From contig CANLXA010000002.1 of the NCBI GenBank assembly GCA_947494975.1, positions 310,001 through 374,000 of the forward strand: a DNA stretch of 64,000 bases, written 5' to 3'. The notes beneath the pieces were generated by a model. That model was not told the origin of the DNA, did not search any database, and worked only from the letters and a program-made list of their open reading frames with translations. Origin of the DNA: an uncultured Roseicyclus sp. (lineage in GTDB: Bacteria; Pseudomonadota; Alphaproteobacteria; Rhodobacterales; Rhodobacteraceae). This document shows positions 60,423 to 64,000 of this stretch, piece by piece; position 1 is the stretch's first letter; every line of letters begins with the position of its first letter. The position numbers and the translations under genes were made by a program.

Positions 60423-60875
60423 TCAGCCCTCCGCGCCCGGCTCCTCGATGATGTAATCTTCCCATTCCTCCTCCGGCACCTCGAATTCCGGCACCGTGAT
60501 CCCGCGCACCGAGATCCCGGCCTCGTGGACGGAGTTCGGGTTGCCGGAAACAAGCGGATGCCAGTGCCGTAGCGGTTTGCCCTCGTGGAGCAACCGATAG
60601 GCGCAGGTTTCGGGCATGAAATACGCGACATCCTTCATCGTGCCCGGCGTCAGCTGGATGCATTCGGGAACGAGCGTCTTGCGAATGTCGTATTGGCCGC
60701 ATTGGCAGGTTTCGTCATCCAGAAGCCGGCAGGCCACGCGGGTCAGCGCGACCTCTTGCGTGTCCTCATCCTCCAGCTTGTTGAGGCAGCATTTCCCGCA
60801 CCCGTCGCAGAGCGCCTCCCATTCCCGGGCGGTCATCTGGTCCATGGGCACACGCGCCCAGAATTGATCCCTCAT
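60423..60875 (-). CDS. YcgN-family cysteine-cluster protein (UPF0260)
   Basis: 150 aa. The cysteine cluster CDGCGKCC, then ACRLLDDETCQCGQYDIRKT and LVPECIQLTPGTMKDV, is the UPF0260 signature, a zinc/iron-chelating type region. MPETCAYRLLHEGKPLRHWH follows. Function unknown. It overlaps ribF by 4 bases and is cotranscribed. Confidence 0.92.
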   Translation of the reverse strand: MRDQFWARVPMDQMTAREWEALCDGCGKCCLNKLEDEDTQEVALTRVACRLLDDETCQCGQYDIRKTLVPECIQLTPGTMKDVAYFMPETCAYRLLHEGKPLRHWHPLVSGNPNSVHEAGISVRGITVPEFEVPEEEWEDYIIEEPGAEG

Positions 60876-61795
60876 CGCGCCAGCGCCGCCCGGGCGGCGG
60901 CGGAATCGGCATCCATCTGGGTGATCAGGGCATCAAGGCCATCAAACTTGGCCTCGCCCCGCAGATATTCGACAAGGCCGACGGACAGATGCGTGCCGTA
61001 TAGATCACCTGCGAAATCAAAGAGATAGCTTTCGAGGTTCGGCGTTTCCCGCTCGAACATGGGCCTGTATCCCAGGTTGGCCACGCCGCCATACTGGCCG
61101 GCGTGGGGGCCATCGCGCACCTCGACCGTCACCGCATAAACGCCGGGTTTCGGCACATGCAAACCGTCAAGATCCATATTCGCGGTGGGGTATCCAAGCT
61201 CGCGCCCGCGCTTTTCGCCATGCAAGACGGGGCCCGCGATCCGGTGCCAATGGCCCAACATGGCCGCCGCATCCCGGGGCCGCCCCTCGGTCAGGGCCGC
61301 GCGGATCGCGGTGGAGGAGACGGCCCCTGCATCACCCTCCAGAAGCTCGGCCACCGTGACGTCAAAACCAAGGTCCGCACCCATCCCGCGCAGCGTGTCC
61401 GCGGTGCCCTTGCGGCCCTTGCCAAAGCAGAAATCCGCCCCGACCACCGCGTGGCTGATGCGCAGGCCCTCCACCAGGACATCGCGCACAAAGGCCTCGG
61501 CGCTGAGCCCGGACAGGCGCGCATCAAAGGGCAGCTCCGCCAGAATATCGACGCCAAGCTTGGCCAACCGGCTGGCGCGGGCTTCGGCATTCATCAGCCG
61601 AAAGGCCGGGGCATCGGGCGCAAAGAATTCGCGGGGATGCGGCTCGAACGTGACAACGCCAAGCGGCACGCCCACGCGTTTGGCCAAGGTCATCACATGT
61701 TGATGCCCGCGATGGACCCCATCGAAGTTGCCGATGGCGACAGAGGCCCCGCGATCCTGGGGTTGGGCAAATTGATGATCACGCAAGACTCGCAT
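60872..61795 (-). CDS. ribF: Bifunctional riboflavin kinase/FAD synthetase
   Basis: 307 aa. FAD synthetase half: VAIGNFDGVHRGHQHVMTLA, FEPHPREFFAPDAPAFRLMN, VVGADFCFGKGRKGTADTLR, AVSSTAIRAAL. Riboflavin kinase half: RELGYPTANMDLDGLHVPKP, GVYAVTVEVRDGPH, YGGVANLGYRPMFERETPNL. It turns riboflavin from the rib genes into FMN and FAD. Normal length. Confidence 0.95.
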   Translation of the reverse strand: MRVLRDHQFAQPQDRGASVAIGNFDGVHRGHQHVMTLAKRVGVPLGVVTFEPHPREFFAPDAPAFRLMNAEARASRLAKLGVDILAELPFDARLSGLSAEAFVRDVLVEGLRISHAVVGADFCFGKGRKGTADTLRGMGADLGFDVTVAELLEGDAGAVSSTAIRAALTEGRPRDAAAMLGHWHRIAGPVLHGEKRGRELGYPTANMDLDGLHVPKPGVYAVTVEVRDGPHAGQYGGVANLGYRPMFERETPNLESYLFDFAGDLYGTHLSVGLVEYLRGEAKFDGLDALITQMDADSAAARAALAR

Positions 61796-61839
61796 GGGGC
61801 GCAGTTAGGCCGGAGCGCGCGGGGAGGGCAAGGTGGCCG

Positions 61840-62283
61840 TCAGTCGAACTTGCCCGACGGTGCCAGAACCGTGGCTTCGCCCTTGAGAACGGTGGTTTCG
61901 CCGACGCGGGCTTCGGTCTTGAGCAGCACCCGGCGACGGGCGTAGTCGATGGACAGGACCTCGACGATGGCCTCGACCATATCGCCGGGCCGCACCGGCG
62001 CCATGAACTTCAGGGTCTGGCCCAGATACACCGTGCCGTGGCCAGGAAGCTGTTCGCCGATCACCGCGGAAATCAGGCCCGCGGTCAGCATACCGTGGGC
62101 GATCCGGCCTTCGAAAATCGTATCCTGGGCGTATTGCTCATCCAGATGCACGGGATTGCGGTCGGTCGACACCTCGGCAAACATCTCAATATCCTGATCC
62201 GTCACGATTTTCTGGAGCGACCGGACCATCCCGACCTCCAGATCCTCGATCACGATCGTCCCGGTTGAGATATTGTCGAGCAT
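61840..62283 (-). CDS. MaoC/PhaJ-like (R)-specific enoyl-CoA hydratase
   Basis: 147 aa from ATG 62283, chosen because GGAGGA lies 7 bases before it; ATG 62298 is the other option. Hot-dog fold hydratase 2 motif: FAEVSTDRNPVHLDEQYAQD, TIFEGRIAHGMLTAGLISAV, with the catalytic Asp and His. VYLGQTLKFMAPVRPGD follows. Such enzymes hydrate enoyl-CoA to (R)-3-hydroxyacyl-CoA, a polyhydroxyalkanoate precursor. A PhaR-type palindrome overlaps its promoter. Confidence 0.9.
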   Translation of the reverse strand: MLDNISTGTIVIEDLEVGMVRSLQKIVTDQDIEMFAEVSTDRNPVHLDEQYAQDTIFEGRIAHGMLTAGLISAVIGEQLPGHGTVYLGQTLKFMAPVRPGDMVEAIVEVLSIDYARRRVLLKTEARVGETTVLKGEATVLAPSGKFD

Positions 62284-62303
62284 CACGTCATCCTCCATGG
62301 CCC

Positions 62304-62340
62304 CCTATAGGACAATTACTGGCCATTCTGCAATGCAGAA
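62304..62340 (-). promoter_or_regulatory. maoC promoter overlapping a PhaR-type palindrome
   Basis: On the minus strand TTGCAG, 18-base spacer, TATAGG form a fair promoter. TTCTGCAATGCAGAA (62326-62340) contains CTGC-N3-GCAG, the motif I recall for PhaR of the Rhodobacter/Paracoccus group, and covers the -35, fitting repression. Confidence 0.6.
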
Positions 62341-62393
62341 AGTAACAAAAGATGAAAATAGGGCAACATGGCGCAACTTTGTTACGTGACCGA

Positions 62394-63266
62394 TCAGCGG
62401 AGCATGCCGATGGAATAGGTCGGTTCAAGCTGCGCATCGGTCAGAAAACGGGCGAGTTTCGCGGGATCGGGCTGCGTCTCGGTGCCGGTTTCTTCGCGCG
62501 CCAGCCCGCCGGTGATGAACAGGGTATCGATGTTTTCGCCGATCCCGCCGGGAATATCGGTCACGATGCCGTCACCGATGGCCAGGATACGGTCATCGGA
62601 CGTGCCTTTGCCCATCTGCACCAGCCGACGGCGGGCTAGATCGTAGATCGGTGGATGCGGCTTGCCGAAATAGAGGCTTTCGCCCCCCATCTCGGTATAA
62701 AGCTGCGCCAGCGCGCCCGCGCACCATTCGCGGCTGTCGCCACGATCCACCACGATATCGGGGTTGGCGCAGAGCAGTTTCAGCCTGCGGGTCTTGGCCA
62801 GCAGGAATTGGGGGCGCATCTCGGCGGGGTCGGCATGGGGGTCGAACGGTCCGGTGCAGACAATGCCCTCGGCCTCGTCCAGGGGCACGCGGGTGATTTC
62901 GACGGCGTCCTCGATCAAATTCATCGGCGCGAAGAAGGGCGTGTCGTGCTGCTCGCCGATATGCCAGACCTTGGTGCCGACGGCGCCCGTCAGCATCGCG
63001 GCGCGTGCACTGTCGCCCGACGTGGCGATGACATCCCAGCAATCGCGGGGCACGCCCATCCGGTCGAGTTGCGTGGCCACGCTGTCGCGCGGGCGCGGCG
63101 CGTTCGTCAGCAGCAGGACCGCGCCGCCGCGCGCCTTGAACGCGCGCAGGGCGTCGACCGCCTCGTCAAAGGGAGACACGCCGTTGTGCACGCAGCCCCA
63201 TAGGTCGCAGAACACAGCGTCATACATGTCCGAAATTTCGGCAAGGGTGTTGATGATCCGGGTCAT
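62394..63266 (-). CDS. HAD-type hydrolase, TIGR01459 family
   Basis: 290 aa. Motif I DAVFCDLWGCVHNGVSPFDE (DxWG type), motif II LLLTNAPRPRDSV, LYFGKPHPPIYDLARRRL (Lys), and ILAIGDGIVTDIPGGIGENI (GDxxxxD). NagD-like class IIA HAD phosphatase; substrate unknown. Complete catalytic set, in contrast to the HAD protein at 46353. Confidence 0.93.
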   Translation of the reverse strand: MTRIINTLAEISDMYDAVFCDLWGCVHNGVSPFDEAVDALRAFKARGGAVLLLTNAPRPRDSVATQLDRMGVPRDCWDVIATSGDSARAAMLTGAVGTKVWHIGEQHDTPFFAPMNLIEDAVEITRVPLDEAEGIVCTGPFDPHADPAEMRPQFLLAKTRRLKLLCANPDIVVDRGDSREWCAGALAQLYTEMGGESLYFGKPHPPIYDLARRRLVQMGKGTSDDRILAIGDGIVTDIPGGIGENIDTLFITGGLAREETGTETQPDPAKLARFLTDAQLEPTYSIGMLR

Positions 63267-63321
63267 GGGCGCGTTCCTTGGGTCAGTCGCGCGCAGCCTT
63301 ACGGGATCGGGCCGATAGCTT

Positions 63322-63843
63322 CTAGCGGAAGATGCAATTGGTGCCGACCCAGACGGCCTGCACCCGGTCCAGGCCCTCGGTCAGCAGGCCGAAATAGTCC
63401 CCCGCGCTGAATTCCGTGCCAAGGCCGCTTTCGAAGAAGTCCACCTCTCCCGAGGCTGACAGAATATCCGCAGGAGCCCCGACACGCAGGCCGGTTTCGG
63501 TTGTCAGAAGGTCATCGCCGATCAGCATCCATCCGGCCAATTGGTCGTTGCTGAACGTCAGGTTGATCTGATCGTCGATGGCCGCGATCGCAAGCGGGCC
63601 CGCCCCACATTCCTGCGGAAACGAGATCTCGAAATCGTGGCCGTAGACATTGACCATGATGTGCATGACGGCCTGAAAACCGGATCCGAAGGGCAGCGGC
63701 TCCCGTGGAACGCCCTCTTCGGTGCTGTGCAGCAGACCGCTGGCGGTGGGCGTGATGATGTCGCCGAATTGCGGCCAATGCCCGTTTGCGTGCAGGGGCA
63801 GGGCAGTGGCGGCGATCAGGGCGAGGGTCAGGGGCAGGCGCAT
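63322..63843 (-). CDS. Secreted hypothetical protein, 173 aa
   Basis: Signal peptide RLPLTLALIAATALPLHANG. Mature domain with PREPLPFGSGFQAVMHIMVN, FEISFPQECGAGPLAIAAID, LTFSNDQLAGWMLIGDDLLT and C-terminal VWVGTNCIFR; two cysteines may pair. No family recognised. Confidence 0.72.
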   Translation of the reverse strand: MRLPLTLALIAATALPLHANGHWPQFGDIITPTASGLLHSTEEGVPREPLPFGSGFQAVMHIMVNVYGHDFEISFPQECGAGPLAIAAIDDQINLTFSNDQLAGWMLIGDDLLTTETGLRVGAPADILSASGEVDFFESGLGTEFSAGDYFGLLTEGLDRVQAVWVGTNCIFR

Positions 63844-63900
63844 GGGGGGCTCCGGGGGCAGACGGTGGGTGGAGTGTGCCCGCGCCGCGACGGAGGGGGC

Positions 63901-63920
63901 AAGGCGGGAAAACCCGCCTT
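63901..63920 (-). terminator. Hairpin after the pyrophosphatase gene
   Basis: AAGGCGGG-AAAA-CCCGCCTT is a perfect 8-bp stem, 13 bases beyond the pyrophosphatase stop. It lacks a T-run on the minus strand, so efficiency is uncertain. Confidence 0.55.
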
Positions 63921-63933
63921 GGCCGGTTCGGGA

Positions 63934-64000
63934 TTAGACCGCCAGGTTGGGGATGATCTGCTTCTTGCGGCTGACCACGCCGGGCAGGACCAGCGTGTCG
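63934..64000 (-). CDS. ppaC: C-terminal end of a manganese-dependent inorganic pyrophosphatase
   Basis: Only the last 22 codons are in the window; the frame is open to the edge and ends at TAA (63934-63936). The sequence LVLPGVVSRKKQIIPNLAV matches the end of the DHHA2 domain of type II (Mn-dependent) pyrophosphatases, with the SRKKQ motif that binds phosphate. Identification rests on this motif alone. Confidence 0.75.
   Translation of the reverse strand, partial: DTLVLPGVVSRKKQIIPNLAV

Noticed and set aside
1-64000. CRISPR array, insertion sequences, prophage or integron
   Set aside because: No regularly spaced repeats, transposase, integrase or phage structural gene seen; the short tandem repeats at 15367 and 27444 have no unique spacers.

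Overview
The window looks like a chromosomal segment of an alphaproteobacterium of the Rhodobacterales (Roseobacter/Rhodobacter group). It is GC-rich and gene-dense. It carries the rhodobacteral order ribE-ribBA-ribH-nusB, a propionyl-CoA regulator of the PccR type, bchE and bchJ of bacteriochlorophyll synthesis, a VPLPA-CTERM surface protein, and a tRNA-His of the alphaproteobacterial kind without G-1 and C73. The bchE-bchJ pair implies photosynthetic capacity (anoxygenic phototroph). No prophage, insertion sequence, CRISPR array, rRNA operon or replication origin was found.

Layout. 1-9.0 kb: riboflavin genes (end of ribD, then ribE, two small unknown genes, ribBA with a degenerate RibA half, ribH, nusB). 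They are interrupted by three opposite-strand genes for poly-Kdo-linked capsule export (kpsS, a Wza-type lipoprotein, kpsC). 9-16 kb: an AhpD-like protein, a secreted orphan, a two-gene envelope module (membrane coiled-coil protein plus ClpP-like periplasmic protein), a Ca2+/Na+ exchanger, an ArsR/SRPBCC pair with two visible operators, and mmcB behind a LexA box. 16-24 kb: tRNA-His, DUF6476 and rluA sharing overlapping start codons, rpoH, small conserved genes, an M19 dipeptidase, a two-HTH LuxR regulator and a VPLPA-CTERM protein. 24-33 kb: a pepF-nudK-M28 operon, an EEP nuclease, a DjlA-like protein, a GNAT/VOC pair, and fau-ymdB-DMT transporter. 33-38 kb: small secreted proteins and two SLC13 permeases. 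38-42 kb: two tiny peptides, bchJ-bchE and yebC. bchE and yebC diverge around one PpsR-type box and one FnrL-type box. 42-47 kb: Lrp/PhzF, ArgP/LysE, a DMT permease, a catalytically degenerate HAD protein and YdcH.

47.5-60.4 kb is a propionate-assimilation region. It has a CoxG-like protein, the regulator pccR, an MFS exporter, pccB, several small genes, pccA, a DUF4174 protein and the methylmalonyl-CoA mutase. TTTGCAAA-type elements sit before both pccR and pccB, which points to PccR control and autoregulation. The pathway is propionyl-CoA to methylmalonyl-CoA (PccA/PccB, biotin) to succinyl-CoA (mutase, B12). 60.4-64 kb: ycgN, ribF (turning riboflavin into FMN and FAD, so linked in function to the rib genes at the start), a MaoC/PhaJ-like hydratase behind a PhaR-type palindrome, a HAD hydrolase, a secreted orphan, and the end of a Mn-dependent inorganic pyrophosphatase.

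The main points for follow-up are the regulatory sites readable in the DNA (PccR, PpsR, FnrL, LexA, ArsR, PhaR), a dispersed 23-bp motif abutting several stop codons, two catalytically degenerate enzyme domains, overlapping tiny ORFs downstream of rpoH, and the unnamed membrane-coil/ClpP-like module. All calls come from reading the sequence and recalled family motifs. No database search was run.
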